From contig JAAAOH010000001.1 in the NCBI GenBank assembly GCA_009908925.1, positions 1-6,974 of the forward strand: 6,974 nt of DNA, in the 5' to 3' direction. Shown here in pieces: positions 6,469 to 6,974 of this stretch. The DNA comes from Spirochaetota bacterium (GTDB taxonomy: Bacteria; Spirochaetota; Spirochaetia; DSM-27196; PWMO01). The notes beneath the pieces are model-generated. The model did not search any database, was not told where the DNA came from, and saw nothing but the letters and a program-made list of their open reading frames with translations. Within the stretch, counting starts at the first letter, position 1, and the number at the start of each line of letters is the position of its first letter. Both the position numbers and the translations under genes were made by a program.

Positions 6469-6974
6469 CGGGGGCTCTGCCGGTGGCGGCTCCTCACCGG
6501 CGGGTTCGTCGGGAGCGTCCGCGTCTCCAGTCTCACGCGCCGACTCACTCGGGTCCCCCATCTCGGTCGAAGACTGGCCGGCGTCGGCCCCGTCGCTCGG
6601 AGGCGCAAGCAGGCCCTTCTTCAGGAGCGCTCCGATCTCGCCCTGGGGGACCGGGCGGTTGAAGTGGAAACCCTGCAGGGTCTGGCACTCGTGAGTGCGG
6701 AAGTAGTCCCACTGGTCGCTCGACTCAACGCCCTCGGCCACCACTTCGAGGCCCAGCGAATGCGCCAGGCCGATTATGGCGTTCACGATCTTCTGATTCC
6801 CCCTCGCGAAGAGGTTCACCACGAACGAGAGGTCGATCTTGATGATGTCCGCCGGCAGATTGGACAGATAGCTCAGCGATGAATATCCGGTCCCGAAGTC
6901 GTCTATGGCGATGGTCAGACCGGGATAGCGCTCTTTGAGCAGTCGCATCTTGTCCATGGCCTCTTCCGGCGCCG
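6457..6974 (-). CDS. EAL-domain c-di-GMP phosphodiesterase, C-terminal part (5' end outside window)
   Basis: This is the second half of an EAL domain, which cleaves the messenger c-di-GMP to pGpG and so favours motility over attached growth. The frame is open to the right edge, with the codons before the internal Met at 6957 reading APEEA, so the true start lies outside. Counting from that Met, the metal-binding loop DDFGTGYSSL is at 19-28, K-I-D at 40-42 (catalytic Lys40), AEGVE at 74-78 (Glu75) and QGFHFNRP at 95-102. All the expected active-site residues in this half are present, so an active enzyme is likely; the EAL motif itself and any sensor, PAS or GGDEF domain are not visible. After the domain comes a tail of about 50 residues (117-166) rich in Asp, Glu, Pro, Ser and Gly, ending in a proline-rich stretch, probably disordered. 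The stop lies inside the end of the converging HAD gene. Confidence 0.94.
   Translation of the reverse strand, partial: APEEAMDKMRLLKERYPGLTIAIDDFGTGYSSLSYLSNLPADIIKIDLSFVVNLFARGNQKIVNAIIGLAHSLGLEVVAEGVESSDQWDYFRTHECQTLQGFHFNRPVPQGEIGALLKKGLLAPPSDGADAGQSSTEMGDPSESARETGDADAPDEPAGEEPPPAEPPLPE
6479..6501. terminator. Hairpin just past the HAD stop, possible terminator without U-tract
   Basis: GCCGGTG (6479-6485) pairs perfectly with CACCGGC (6495-6501) around a 9-base loop, 10 bases after the HAD stop codon. No run of T follows on either strand. It lies inside the coding sequence for the EAL protein's Pro/Glu-rich tail, so it may be a by-product of those codons, but it is the only stem I see where the two converging transcripts must end. 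Confidence 0.28.

Noticed and set aside
1..6974. Search for CRISPR repeats, tRNA, transposase, integrase, toxin-antitoxin or phage genes
   Set aside because: No spaced repeats, cloverleaf signatures or matching protein motifs were seen; the six genes and short gaps account for the whole window.

Overview
This window is tightly packed, GC-rich bacterial chromosomal DNA: six protein genes fill nearly all 6,974 bases. I see no mobile element, CRISPR array, tRNA or rRNA. The lineage cannot be fixed from this sequence. The gene styles (secreted HEAT-repeat protein ending its signal peptide in ...SAQ, CBS-type family II pyrophosphatase, Tex, EAL protein) would fit a GC-rich free-living spirochaete or another diderm, but that is a weak guess.

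Left part, minus strand: an esterase-like alpha/beta hydrolase with an N-terminal membrane anchor (637-1595) is followed, with a 4-base ATGA stop/start overlap, by the start of tex, an RNA-binding transcription accessory protein that runs off the left edge. Centre, plus strand: across a 95-base divergent promoter region lies an exported HEAT-repeat protein (1691-3963), then, 6 bases after its stop, a CBS/DRTGG-regulated manganese-type inorganic pyrophosphatase (3970-5607). Right part: a Cof-type HAD phosphatase (5672-6468, plus strand) meets the 3' end of an EAL-domain c-di-GMP phosphodiesterase gene (minus strand, running off the right edge) in a 12-base tail-to-tail overlap.

Two features stand out. 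First, three genes (hydrolase, HEAT protein, HAD phosphatase) are each broken by one frameshift. All three are restored by adding one base, and in all three a G or C run is a candidate site. That looks more like homopolymer under-calling in the sequence than three decaying genes. Restored lengths are 319, 757 and 265 residues. Second, the same three genes share a promoter layout: a -35-like box, a 17-base spacer and a -10-like box ending 6-8 bases before the start codon, with no separate Shine-Dalgarno site. That is what leaderless transcripts need. The divergent promoter region also holds two interleaved 8-base inverted repeats that could be operators.

Functionally the genes are mostly housekeeping and signalling: pyrophosphate hydrolysis under nucleotide control, a small-molecule phosphatase, c-di-GMP breakdown, transcription/RNA handling, and two envelope-facing proteins of unknown substrate or partner. 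I found no convincing new defence, mobile or biosynthetic system here.
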